From NCBI GenBank assembly GCA_037102815.1, contig BTPP01000002.1, positions 4,588,001 to 4,652,000 of the forward strand: 64,000 nucleotides of DNA, in the 5' to 3' direction. Below the pieces are notes generated by a model. The model worked only from the letters and a program-made list of their open reading frames with translations. It did no database searches and was not told where the DNA came from. Of this stretch, positions 23,134-33,182 are shown piece after piece; position 1 is the stretch's first letter, and every line of letters starts with the position of its first letter. Made by a program: the position numbers and the translations under genes. Origin of the DNA: Neurospora intermedia. Taxonomy: Eukaryota > Ascomycota > Sordariomycetes > Sordariales > Sordariaceae.

Positions 23134-23180
23134 CTAACCCTAACACCTAACTAACCCTAACCGCTAACCCTAACCACTAA
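23134..23180 (+). repeat. interstitial telomere-like repeats
   Basis: An irregular tract built from CTAACCCTAAC units, with spacers ACCTAA, CG and CA. It corresponds to degenerate TTAGGG telomere repeats read on the other strand. It lies between the two 46-bp inverted-repeat arms and far from any visible chromosome end. Confidence 0.8.
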
Positions 23181-23212
23181 TCTGGGTTGCCGGAGGTGAC
23201 ATGTGCCTTGGT

Positions 23213-23258
23213 CCACACAGTCGGATTGGAATCGAACACAGTCGGATTATCCGGGTCG
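23213..23258 (-). repeat. 46-bp inverted repeat, right arm
   Basis: Reverse complement of 22878-22923 with one mismatch. The two arms bound a 381-bp unit with no coding capacity of its own. Confidence 0.95.
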
Positions 23259-25622
23259 AATGATAGTGCCAGAGGATCCATCAGACTGAGTCTAAGTGGG
23301 TGCTCCTACAGCGGTGGCTCTGAGTTGTACCTGCGTCAGCCTTCAAACGCAGGTCGTATCCTCCCTTTTGAAATCTCGTAATGCCGAGTAAGGAAACCGC
23401 GAGGGTGAAAGGGAGGCTCTTGTAGCAGTTAACTCCAAAAGGAATTGGCCCAATTTGTTGAGTTCAGGCGTTCGGCGGCCGTCCGGATGCTCATATCTTC
23501 TGGGACATGTACCCCTTGTCATTCGCTGGCTGCTCAGGAACGTGATCGTACGGTGACGTCGGCTTGGTTTTTTAAGAGATATCCGTTGCCTTTTGTCTAT
23601 CTGTCGTCGGCTTGAAGCTAGGTATGGTACGTACGACGCCTTTCTGTTCGGGGCACTCTGAGATAGCAAGTCAGCATCCAGCCCTAGTCAATAAATCACA
23701 GGAATACCCCTTGAAGACGGAGAAGGTATCGGCCGCCGTGTCTCGCAAGTCGGGCAAGATCAGTGATACACACTGCCGGTACTGCGGGCCCCGGGGCAGG
23801 CCGAGTGCTATTCCGCCGGCCGAGCTCTCGAAGCGCGCGAGGCGTGAGCGAAACCTTGGATGGGTTGTCCCAGAATTCTGGTAGGAGGTTCGACGGCCCG
23901 TAAAGTCCGCATCTCGACTTGGTCTCCTTGTCGGGGACGTTGCTCTGAACGAGAGGTCGTCTGCGCAGGCTCTCTTCGATCGTGTGCGCTCGCTATGAGC
24001 AGCCATTTGGTGAAGATTCGAATCGACAGGTCCGAATTCAGATTCGTGCTCGTGGACTAGGACTGAGCTGGCGCTGCAGGACTTTGCGTTTTTGGTCTAG
24101 TGGGCGCGGCATAGGAATAATTGGACTACAATGCGCCGTTGCCTGCGCGCGTGGTGTCGCACATTCGAGTTGGGAAGGCCATCAACCAAGTGTGAGCCAA
24201 TGCACGGCAGGGGTACGGCGCAAGGTGCGGGATCGTCGTCTCGAAAATTCTATGTGTAAAGGGCGCTCGGTTTTGCAATTTTCTCAAGACCTGGAGACAG
24301 GTCCTTTCCGTTCAGTTGTCAAAGGAACTCGGTGAGCGAGGGATAAGTGCGGGGGAATCTGCGTTGCGGGCTACCTAGTGTACTTGTAAGTCCACATAAA
24401 TAGCGAACGGGAGGTGGGGCTGCTTCCGTGACGGAGATGCCCTGTGGGACCGGTCCTGACAGCGGGGACCGATCTCGGGGGTGGGGATCCTGCAAGTGCA
24501 CCCAGTGGTTTGCGCAGTCCTGGCCCCGTCATTCGTCTGTTCAATTACTGCGACCAAAGGTTTTTGCTCAAGTTTATTTGATCCTTCTCATTGCCAATGA
24601 GGCCAGTTCCCGCATCGAATACATTTATTTCAAGGGCTTCCTCGATCGCGATATCAAGCTGGATCGTTGTGACGAGCCCCCAAGGCAGGGAAACCTCAAG
24701 TCGGGGAAAGGCAAACGGCCGGGACCTATGGCCGAGGGGGAATGTATGTATGTAGGTGATTCAGTGAACTCTGCCATGGCATTCGGCGCATAACCTTCCA
24801 TATGTAACCATCGAAACATTTCTGCTGCAATGTCAATGTTAATGTAGCATTGTCGCATACGTCATAGAGGCCTAAATTCCAAATCCTCGTCCATCACAGA
24901 TAGCGGGCGGGCCATTAACTGACAGGGTAAGTGCACTAACTACACTAGTGTAATACCGCTCGTTGTATTTGAGAAAGGTTGTTAAGAGGCTGTGATAGGG
25001 ATTACGATAATTCAAAAACACACTGGCTACCTACAATGCCATATGGACGAATGACCTACAATTCCAGTTCATATGTGTAATCAAGACGCTTGGATGCGTA
25101 GTAAGAGTATACCAAAGGTCTAAAATAGTGTCGAAGGTCAAAACAATTTTGTTGGGGACGACGAGAGCGTACGGTACCTGATCATCCGAGCACATGTCAA
25201 GTCCATGACCGGCACATCCACGTGCAACGGCTGTCTTGAACCAATGAAAACCAAGATTTCCCGCGCATTGCACGCTTGCTGGTTGCTGAATGGGTCGCTT
25301 GACCCGAAAACCAAGGCTTTGTCAAAGCGTGAAAGTCGAGGTCGTGATGTTGATTGAGATTCTTCCCCGGAATGCCTTGCTTCAATCCCTTTACCTCAAC
25401 CTCACACGTGGAGTGCTGTCCTCTCTCTCTTTTCTGGTTTGGTTCGTCTACTTATTACCACAACCTGACGTGGCTCAGAGAACGTAAGGGATGACAAGGT
25501 GATCGCAAGCTGTCCCAGTCCCAACTCGTTGGAGCTCTTCATAACATGGATCTATTTAGTCGCACGGACTCCAGGCTGCTCGTGTGTTACCCACCTCCAT
25601 CAACGATATTACTCTGTGAAAT
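23259..25622. other. gene-poor region upstream of HET-C-like/VWA gene
   Basis: Several short frames exist (for example 23612-23884 and 23982-24335) but none shows a family motif, good start context or plausible introns. The last part is the promoter of the gene starting at 25623. Confidence 0.45.
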
Positions 25623-28520
25623 ATGTTAGGACTTCTTCGGTACGCCCTCAACCTCAACACCAGCGATTTCTGTTGTTTGCTCTCGGATGCATTCCAAATA
25701 CAACCATACACTAACCTTCTCCATAGGCGCCCTCAAAGCGCCACAAATGCGCTGGCAACAACGCTCCTTTTACTCACCATTACTCCAACATGCATCCACT
25801 CCTTCGGCACCATCAATGAGCCCATTGTGCTCGGACAGCACAATGAGCACGAAATGATTACTCGCCTGGCCTTCCAGTGCCCTGGCGCGAGCACCGGCTC
25901 TATCATCAACGTAAAATCCGACGGCATCTGCTTCGAGCCCCGCTCGCTCGACCAGTTAGCTGGCACCCACTTCGACGTGCAAGGCTTCCCTATCCCGGGA
26001 GGCGGCACCAACGGCGCCGTCGGCGCTCCCGACACGCTCGACCCTGTTCCTGAAGGTCCCGAAGCCCATTGCGACGACGCCGACTTCATCGACATACCGG
26101 GCTACCCCCGCACCCGAGAACAGGCGACCCAGGCGCTGCAGACGTGCGTGAACCACCTGCGCGGCCGCTTCAAGCAGGCCTGGAAGAGCGCCGCCGACCT
26201 GATCGAGCTGGACGAGGAGGTGACGAACGCGGAAGGGAGCGCGCACCTCCAGAAGAAGGGCCAGCTGCGCATCCGTAGGGACATGGTCGACTTGTCGCCC
26301 TTTGCCGGCGGTGATTGTCGCTTCGCCTTCCCCGCCCTGCAGGTGAACACGCTTGCGCGCGCCAAGTGTGCTACTATCGAGGCTTTCGGTCGAGCTCTCC
26401 ACGGAATCCATGATTTCTATGCGCACAGCAACTGGGTTGATGAACACGACAGGTCGCAGCCTGTAGGCGTGGCTAACCCGCCGGGTTTGGGGAGAAACGA
26501 CACCGCACCGTTTCTGGACCTACGCGCCCACGGTGAGATTCCCAGAGAAATGTTGCCAAGAAATCTGAGCACAGGATGCTTCGCAGTGCCAGATGCGACG
26601 CCTGGGAGGAGCAATTGCGAGGGGAGGGTGTCGCATAATACGCTGAACAAGGACCATGGGCTGGTGTACTTGGATGGAACGTTTGGGGAGATTGGACCTG
26701 GTACCCCCCGGACGGAGAATGGCCTCGAGGAGAACTTCAAGAGAGCGGTTGCGGCCGCGGTAGAGGATTCGCGCAATGCTTGGAAGGCATTGAGGACCGA
26801 GGTGAGGAACAGGTACGGTGCCGAGAAGGGCGATTTGATGATTTGTGCCTTGGTCAGGGACGATCCGGTGAGGGACTGCATACCGCGAAACGTGGCCGTC
26901 GTGATCGACCTGTCTACCCAGGCCAAGCAAAACGGGGCCTTGCAACTGGAGAGACAGGTGGCAATGAGCTTGGCCGCCAAGATGGAGACGAGCAGTGGCC
27001 TGCACAACATGATAACGGTCGTGGAGTTTGCAGAGAGTGCGCGGGTGGTCTATCCGATGGAGAGTCCGGCATATTTGAACCTGGAGGGAACTCAATCGAA
27101 CGGTACATTGATACCTTTCAACGAAAACATCCACTATCCCCCGAACGCGACGACCCGCCTACCCGCCCACATGACAGCCCCAATCCATGAAGGAAAGGCA
27201 GATATCGGCGTCGGGCTTTCCATGGCTATTGATGAGATCCTAAGGGCAAAGCCGGATGGGGAGCACAACGAACGAGGCGCCGTCCTCCTGCTCACTGCTG
27301 GCGCTGAGGATGAAGATGATGTCCATGAAATACTGCAGCAGATTGAGAGGGCATCGGGAGAGGGTATCCGCGTGCACTATGGGTGCATCAACCCGCCCCT
27401 TCTGCCACTCCAATCTTTTGCTCACACCAATGTACCAACCGAGTGTCATCCCGGTAAGGGAGCCATCTCCTCCGTGCTCAAAACAGGAGGGACCTTCTCC
27501 TTCCTTAGCAGCACGCGCCGCGGCAAGCAGACAGCCAAAGACTTCATCGACTTTGTCATGAATCGCGGTCTCACCGTCACCGACGGCTCGGGTGCCGGCG
27601 ACACAGACGAGGGCGAACCGCTTCCCATTCCCGTTACCCCGGGCATGGCCATCGCCGATATTCTCAGCGCCGAGTTTCCCAAGAAAATCTTCTCTTACTC
27701 GGCGAAGGCCGGCGAACGGCTCGACTTCACCATTCTAGACCGCAGTCAGGCGAGTGCGGAAGCGCCGGGAGGCTGTCTCAACATGACGCTGCTCGATCTC
27801 AAATCGTTGACCGATCCCGAGGACGAAAATGACACCGATACCAATACCGACACCGACAACGGGGAGGATGAACCCAACGACTGGTCGCCCGAAGTAGAAC
27901 TTCCCACCCTCAAATACTGCACGAGCGACCCACCCCGCGTCCACCATCTCGCTTACTACGCAAAAGAAGACATGGACATCGCCCTGCTCGTCCAGCACGA
28001 CGAAACGGCCGAAAAGAACCAGCTTCCTCGCAACCCGAACCGCACCTCCCAAGCCGCCCAGGACGAGGAACAAAACTTTTCTTCACAACACCATGAGCCT
28101 CAGTCCGCAGTAGGACTAGGAGAAATCATCTTCACTCTCGAACTCTCGACGGAAATGCTCGGTATCGACCATATCGCTCTGCCGTACTGTCCGAGCTTGG
28201 GTGGGTTGTGTGAGCATGATGATGAGGGTCGATTAATTCCCCTTCGGGAGGGAGCTACGACGTTTTCTGGGCCGTTGTCGGGGATAGTGGCTAATGAGAC
28301 GGAGTACGAGAACGACACGGACGGGGATGGCGAGAGGGTGAAGAAGGCTACAAAGGTGACAAGAAGACGAGACGATGCTGTCACTAGCCGTCATAGTAGT
28401 AGTGGCAGTAGTGGTGGTGACCCTAGTGCCACAGTCTTTAGCACGGCGGTCTTCGATGCGAGGCAAGGAGAGGAGGTGGACGTTTGTTTGGTTGGAGAGC
28501 GATGTAGGGCTCGCCCGTAA
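25623..28520 (+). CDS. secreted HET-C-like protein with von Willebrand A domain
   Basis: A long frame encodes 965 residues unspliced. I propose an 87-nt intron at 25640-25726 (GTACGC, branch ACTAAC, acceptor CCATAG). Removing it gives 936 residues and brings the hydrophobic NALATTLLLLTITPTC stretch to positions 13-28, a proper signal peptide. The N-terminal half carries HGIHDFYAHSNWVDEHD (about residue 230 when spliced), the His/Asp-rich signature shared by HET-C and related zinc-phospholipase-C-fold proteins. A VWA-like domain follows at about 395-570 (NVAVVIDLSTQ through GAVLLLTAGAED). Its MIDAS motif is degenerate: DLSTQ, not DxSxS. The C-terminal part is acidic, with Asp/Thr repeats and many N-glycosylation sequons. 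The protein is probably extracellular or wall-associated. HET-C-type proteins act in heterokaryon incompatibility in some fungi; that role here is only inference. Confidence 0.75.
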   Translation: MLGLLRYALNLNTSDFCCLLSDAFQIQPYTNLLHRRPQSATNALATTLLLLTITPTCIHSFGTINEPIVLGQHNEHEMITRLAFQCPGASTGSIINVKSDGICFEPRSLDQLAGTHFDVQGFPIPGGGTNGAVGAPDTLDPVPEGPEAHCDDADFIDIPGYPRTREQATQALQTCVNHLRGRFKQAWKSAADLIELDEEVTNAEGSAHLQKKGQLRIRRDMVDLSPFAGGDCRFAFPALQVNTLARAKCATIEAFGRALHGIHDFYAHSNWVDEHDRSQPVGVANPPGLGRNDTAPFLDLRAHGEIPREMLPRNLSTGCFAVPDATPGRSNCEGRVSHNTLNKDHGLVYLDGTFGEIGPGTPRTENGLEENFKRAVAAAVEDSRNAWKALRTEVRNRYGAEKGDLMICALVRDDPVRDCIPRNVAVVIDLSTQAKQNGALQLERQVAMSLAAKMETSSGLHNMITVVEFAESARVVYPMESPAYLNLEGTQSNGTLIPFNENIHYPPNATTRLPAHMTAPIHEGKADIGVGLSMAIDEILRAKPDGEHNERGAVLLLTAGAEDEDDVHEILQQIERASGEGIRVHYGCINPPLLPLQSFAHTNVPTECHPGKGAISSVLKTGGTFSFLSSTRRGKQTAKDFIDFVMNRGLTVTDGSGAGDTDEGEPLPIPVTPGMAIADILSAEFPKKIFSYSAKAGERLDFTILDRSQASAEAPGGCLNMTLLDLKSLTDPEDENDTDTNTDTDNGEDEPNDWSPEVELPTLKYCTSDPPRVHHLAYYAKEDMDIALLVQHDETAEKNQLPRNPNRTSQAAQDEEQNFSSQHHEPQSAVGLGEIIFTLELSTEMLGIDHIALPYCPSLGGLCEHDDEGRLIPLREGATTFSGPLSGIVANETEYENDTDGDGERVKKATKVTRRRDDAVTSRHSSSGSSGGDPSATVFSTAVFDARQGEEVDVCLVGERCRARP

Positions 28521-28921
28521 TTGTGCATGTCCCACGTTTATATGGTTTGGAGTATTGTGTCATGACAGACGTACATGAGCGGATGGAGGATGTTTGTTTT
28601 TGTTTGCATTTACAGGGGTTGGGATTGTGGGAATTTTTTAATCTTTTTTTTTTCCCCGAAACTTGATGTTGCATCTTGTCCCTGCCGAATTACTTGGGGG
28701 TTTCCGGCGCAGCGGTATGAACGAGCGGGCGTCTCATGAGGAATACCCAGAGTAGTCATGTAGGCATACTTATACCCAGTATCTTAGCTGTTTTTAATCC
28801 AGTCGAATCCATTTCATCTTTTGTGAAGCTTTTGTGCAGTGGTTCGGTTGTCGCGAGGGGGAATGCCTGTGATGTGGATGGGGACATAGTGTCTAGGTTT
28901 AACTCGTTTTAACATCATTAA
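28521..28921. other. intergenic, 3' of HET-C-like/VWA gene
   Basis: 3' region with T-rich tracts around 28634-28653. No gene is seen before the tRNA-Gly. Confidence 0.5.
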
Positions 28922-28992
28922 GCGCCAGTGGTTTAGTGGTAAAATCCATCGTTGCCATCGATGGGCCCCGCGTTCGATTCGCGGCTGGCGCA
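28922..28992 (+). tRNA. tRNA-Gly (anticodon GCC)
   Basis: The acceptor GCGCCAG (28922-28928) pairs perfectly with 28985-28991, with discriminator A at 28992. The anticodon stem CATCG/CGATG encloses TTGCCAT, with anticodon GCC at 28954-28956. The T loop is TTCGATT. No intron. Confidence 0.97.
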
Positions 28993-29003
28993 TGATAACA
29001 TTG

Positions 29004-29009
29004 TTTTTT
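29004..29009 (+). terminator. pol III terminator of tRNA-Gly
   Basis: T6 run 12 nt after the tRNA, followed by a second T7 run. Confidence 0.65.
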
Positions 29010-29634
29010 GCAATTTTTTTGATTGCCCCTTTAAATACTGATGATCTCTCAGAGATAACTGTCTTTTGTTTTTTTGTCTTGGCTTCATATTCTCTTCTAC
29101 ACAATCTGCTAGTGGTATTCAAGGTGTGTATGTAGTATGCAAGGGCTCTGCAGTGACAAGCCCGAATCGGACTCTTTCTGTTCCGAACCATCTGTTTCGA
29201 TATTCTGTAAGTGCCATAGAGTCAAGAAGTTTGTTCTCTAACCTGTCAAGAGAAGGAAGCAAAGTCGAAATGACATCGTAATTGTCTTTTTTTCTCTTCA
29301 AGCTGACAATGCTCATCACTCTCGAGAAGAATAGCGCTTGAACTAGGTTGGACCTTGCGATTCTGCGACAGTTGAATGACAAAGCAATGTCTTTGCTTTC
29401 ACAGGTACCATGTATTGAATCCAACCATGGATAATGAGACAAATGTTGAACATTATATTGCAATTCGCTATCTTCTTTTCCGTCTCTGAGCAGGGGAAAA
29501 AAACGAAAAGGAGACAGAAAGGACATTGAGGACATAACCAATAGTACACGCACAATTGACATGAAGAGAAAGCATCTCGAACACAACGTTCTCACAAGGA
29601 AAAAAAAAAAAAAAGAAGTACATGTCGATGCTAG

Positions 29635-29641
29635 AAAAAAA
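29635..29641 (-). terminator. pol III terminator of tRNA-Glu
   Basis: T7 on the minus strand, about 10 nt beyond the tRNA 3' end. Confidence 0.65.
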
Positions 29642-29651
29642 GATATTGAGA

Positions 29652-29743
29652 CTCGGATACCGGGAGTCGAACCCGGGGCTGTTGAGAGAGCAGTCACTCC
29701 TGAGAAGTGAGAGTCAACGATGTTACCGCTACACCATACCCGA
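29652..29743 (-). tRNA. tRNA-Glu (anticodon CTC) with intron
   Basis: On the minus strand the acceptor TCGGGTA (29743-29737) pairs with TATCCGA (29659-29653), with one G-U pair; discriminator G at 29652. The T arm CCGGG-TTCGACT-CCCGG is perfect. The anticodon stem GTTGA (29718-29714) pairs with TCAAC (29685-29681). The loop starts CTCTCA, so the anticodon is CTC at 29711-29709. A 21-nt insertion (29707-29687) follows position 37, the canonical place for a nuclear tRNA intron. The D loop looks one base shorter than usual for Glu tRNAs. A gene is more likely than a pseudogene, because all stems pair and a terminator follows. Confidence 0.85.
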
Positions 29744-30187
29744 TTGAACTGATATGGTCCGATTTGTTGTTGGTGAGTGGTTGAGCAGTTGAGTTTATGT
29801 AAGCAATGTTTGAGAAATGTCTGAAATGTGCTGTGGGGCGGTGGTGGTGGTGTGGATCTTGATGGATTCAAGGGTCGTCATAAAGATTTTCAGGGTCATT
29901 GCCTTGCTGCTTTGTTAGTAATCAGGTTGTGGTTGTGGTGGATGCATGGGTACTATGATGAATATGGATGGAAGTAGACGGAAGGTGATACCAGATATCG
30001 CTCGTCACGTATTCTTTCGTGGAGTTAGACGGGACGCAACAAGGTCACTGCAGTATGCCGAAGATATGACTGATTTTTTATCCATGGAGAAGGAACATCA
30101 ATGCTATGCTTTCTTGGTCTGTTGTCATCTATCCGACAAAATGAACTCCTCCAATGTTAATGATGATCTATGGTGGTATCGTGGCTT
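29744..30187. other. intergenic, 3' of HET gene
   Basis: Between tRNA-Glu and the 3' end of the HET-domain gene. No gene is supported. Confidence 0.5.
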
Positions 30188-32590
30188 TCAACAAATGCAA
30201 ATTTCCCTCTTTGGACAACCCGCAAAGAAATCGAGGATACCACCCACGTTCGCCGGCTCAGCAATACGGAAGAATCCTACACGTCTATGCAACGCCTTCC
30301 GAGGATCTTCCTCACTGGTCGGATCCTTTGGCACCAGAATCAACCCTGACACATGTTTGTCATAGCCAGAGTTGTTCCACGTGCGTGTCCGCAGCACAAC
30401 GATGAAAAAGATGGTAGTTCCATCTGCGACGGGCTCATCAAGCACAACCTGAAGACGCGCTTTGGGGAGATACTCCACCCAGAAACCTGGCGGCTCTCGA
30501 ACTCCCAACCCAAGCGCGGTCTGGCGGTTGACGAGGGTCTTCAGCTTGATGACCACTTCCGACCCCATGCCTGGTGACAAAGTCGAGGCTGCAGGCGGAA
30601 CTGACACGTCAAGGAGTAGACCCATGTACTCGAAATCGTCGTGTGAGCCCTCCAGCCACGACTTCTCGTCGAAAAGCACATCTCCCTCATTTGCAGCCCA
30701 AGACCACGAAGGGGCCTTCGTTCCCGTGGGTGACTTGCGCCAGAGAAGGTCAACGGAACGGAAATTCCTGTACCAGAGGAGATCAAGGGGCAAGAACTCC
30801 TTGAAAGCGCCGGCTTGGGGGATGTATGTGAGCCCCGTATAGTTTTCGACGGCGTCCGCAATTCCAATAATCGCCGCCAGTCGGTCAGTGGTGTAGGTCA
30901 GATGGGTGTCGGTATAGTATAGCAAAAACCGGTTCCAGATGGCACGCAGCTGTCGACTGCGTTTCAGAAAGCTCTTTGCCGCCATGGCTGCCCTTCGCTC
31001 ATCCTTGATGTCGAATTGAGTTCCCTTGAACTTTTCCTTCCAACTCTGTTCAAAAATTTGGCCGAATTCCCGGAACCCTCTGACTTTGCTGAATCCCAGA
31101 AATCTGGGATTGAAATGGCGGATATGAGGGTCTAGCGCCACGGGCCAGGATTCAGACATTGTTTGTTTTGTACAATGGAAGTACACCTCGTGGTCGCCGA
31201 AAAAGATTGTTCGGGGCGACAACAGAGCCTCTTGGACTACCCAACCTCTTTTGAGAAGAGGAAAGGATCCCACTATCTCTTCAGGGCCTCGACTGAATTT
31301 CCGGTTTGATCCTTCGATGAAAGCATAGAGGCGGCTTTCTTTACCATCTGCCTCGTGCAGTCGGCAAGGAAAGGCTACCAGAGGATTTCTTTTCCGGAAA
31401 CAACCCTCGTCCCCGGCCTGTCCAACCATCGCAATGTTGCATGTCGAGTGCCCGTACACGTTGGTCATGGTAAGTACTTCTCTCTCCCAGTCCTCCCGAG
31501 AGTCTTGAATGATGCACAACGAGTCAATCCACAGATAGCGACAACCGAGTCGCCGTGCTATCGTCATCGCATCGCGGAAATTCGGGGAGAGATTCTCTAT
31601 CGGGATGCCTTGCAGCCATTGGCTCTCATTTTCGGTCGTGAGCTTCTCGGTCACTCCAGTTGCGTGCCATGAGTGGCTGACTGTCATGTATTGTAGGTCG
31701 GGTGAAGATGCGGAAGCCGAGGGGTAGAAAAGGCGAGGTTCCAGCTGTCCAGGACCTTCCCCGATGTCTATCAGCCGGGTCGGAAGGTCATCAGACCTTG
31801 AAATTTCGGGTCCATGATCATTGCATTCATCATGGTTTGTGATGCATTCCCGCAGCCAGGATCGTGCAAATGCAAAGGTCTCGGGGGCGTCTGTTGATGG
31901 CCCGCGAGACAAGTGATATCCCCTTGCCTCCTTGGGAAGAAGAAAATGTGTGTCTGTCATGTCGGTTAAAAACTTGTCAAGATGATATGGATGAGTGTGT
32001 GTAGCATTTGCCTTACCGTTGAGCAAAAGAATGGAAAGGTTGACAGTAAGTTGGCGAGTGCAACCGTAGCGAAACAAGTGATCCGCCTCCAATGGCCCCC
32101 CAGTGTATATGAGAGCTGTCCCATCTTCCTCCTTCCACCCGGCTTGCACTCGATAGTATTTCCATTTCTCAACTGTGAGAATTCCGAAGCGCATAGACAA
32201 GCTATCATTATCAATGATCTCGTCCTGCAACGGCTCGATGCCTACTTTCACCAGTACAGGCCCATGCTCGCGTACTTGAGCCGCCGACTTTGCCATAGAG
32301 CCATGTACTATGGTACACATATGACAGCCCGCCTGGCTCGACTTGGCTAGCTCCTCCACGCCTTGGCTGTGGTAAAAGATCTCGCATCGGCGCCAGTCTT
32401 GTCTGCGTTGATCGCCTTCATCCAGGCGACGGAAGCATTCTTGGAGAACTGCAGATTTTTGCACGACTGTTGAGCACCGATCGCAGAGCTGGTGAGGTGT
32501 CACATGGACGGCACCGTTTGCTTTTGCAAGTGGGCCATCCTGGCACGGGCAGTTAGGCGACATTGCCGAATCCATGTCGACCACATGCAT
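30188..32590 (-). CDS. HET-domain (heterokaryon incompatibility) protein
   Basis: A single exon encodes 800 residues from the first in-frame ATG (32590). The frame stays open upstream to 32668 without another ATG. The HET domain spans about residues 301-450, with its conserved blocks: YMTVSHSW, LGCRYLWIDSLCIIQDS with DWEREV, and YGHSTCNIAM. A Cys-rich N-terminal section (CPCQ, LCDRCS, CHMC) precedes it, as in many HET proteins. The C-terminal half includes TYTTDRLAAIIGIA and LLWYR, typical of the large HET family. Proteins of this family trigger growth arrest or cell death on fusion with an incompatible partner. Most members have no assigned partner. No NACHT or ankyrin module is present. It lies convergent to the HET-C-like/VWA gene, 1.7 kb away. 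Confidence 0.9.
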   Translation of the reverse strand: MHVVDMDSAMSPNCPCQDGPLAKANGAVHVTPHQLCDRCSTVVQKSAVLQECFRRLDEGDQRRQDWRRCEIFYHSQGVEELAKSSQAGCHMCTIVHGSMAKSAAQVREHGPVLVKVGIEPLQDEIIDNDSLSMRFGILTVEKWKYYRVQAGWKEEDGTALIYTGGPLEADHLFRYGCTRQLTVNLSILLLNGKANATHTHPYHLDKFLTDMTDTHFLLPKEARGYHLSRGPSTDAPETFAFARSWLRECITNHDECNDHGPEISRSDDLPTRLIDIGEGPGQLEPRLFYPSASASSPDLQYMTVSHSWHATGVTEKLTTENESQWLQGIPIENLSPNFRDAMTIARRLGCRYLWIDSLCIIQDSREDWEREVLTMTNVYGHSTCNIAMVGQAGDEGCFRKRNPLVAFPCRLHEADGKESRLYAFIEGSNRKFSRGPEEIVGSFPLLKRGWVVQEALLSPRTIFFGDHEVYFHCTKQTMSESWPVALDPHIRHFNPRFLGFSKVRGFREFGQIFEQSWKEKFKGTQFDIKDERRAAMAAKSFLKRSRQLRAIWNRFLLYYTDTHLTYTTDRLAAIIGIADAVENYTGLTYIPQAGAFKEFLPLDLLWYRNFRSVDLLWRKSPTGTKAPSWSWAANEGDVLFDEKSWLEGSHDDFEYMGLLLDVSVPPAASTLSPGMGSEVVIKLKTLVNRQTALGLGVREPPGFWVEYLPKARLQVVLDEPVADGTTIFFIVVLRTRTWNNSGYDKHVSGLILVPKDPTSEEDPRKALHRRVGFFRIAEPANVGGILDFFAGCPKREICIC

Positions 32591-33182
32591 AACGTCCGGT
32601 GAGAGTCTCGTGTGTGTGGCGAAGAGTCGGAACAAAGAAGGTATACTAAGAAGAAAGCGGCGATTCAAAGGGGTTGTCGGATGTAAATAGTTGGATGGAT
32701 GACGAAGGCGGTTGTTGTTTTCCGCCCGCGAGCCTCGCTGTCACTGAATACCGGGAAGAAGGGGGCCACTGTTTGGGCTGCGCGAACAGCGTCATACCCA
32801 GGCTTGCCAGGGCCCAGATGCATCTCTTGACAGGGATGCGACGTTGGCCGTAGCTCACAATAACAATAACAACGGAAAATGGGGAAACGCAACAGCCAAA
32901 AATAATTACGATGAACACAAAACTGGGAAAAGGGAATTATAAAAACAAATTGCGAGAGAGCAAAAAGCAACCCAAAAGGGCCCCAACTCGGTTCAAGCCT
33001 TACTAGCAGCCCAAAACCACGTCAGCTGATGGAAAAAGAGAGGAGAAGAGAGATCCAAGAAGGGAATGCCAGCGCGTCTGCATTGCTAAGAATACTACCT
33101 GTCAACCACAGCATGTCGTGTAGTTGATCTAAAGGGGCAGCGGGCAGCGACCCTCTCCAAGATGCGCGCAAACCCAATAACA
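32591..33182. other. upstream of HET gene, 3' of CTF18
   Basis: Both flanking genes are on the minus strand. Purine-rich tracts are present but no gene. Confidence 0.5.

Noticed and set aside
23612-23884. Short frame with CRYCGPRGRP resembling a zinc-finger
   Set aside because: Only one Cys pair, no further ligands and no sensible gene model.
29119-29871. 250-codon minus-strand frame
   Set aside because: It runs through the tRNA-Glu gene and is low-complexity. It is not a protein gene.
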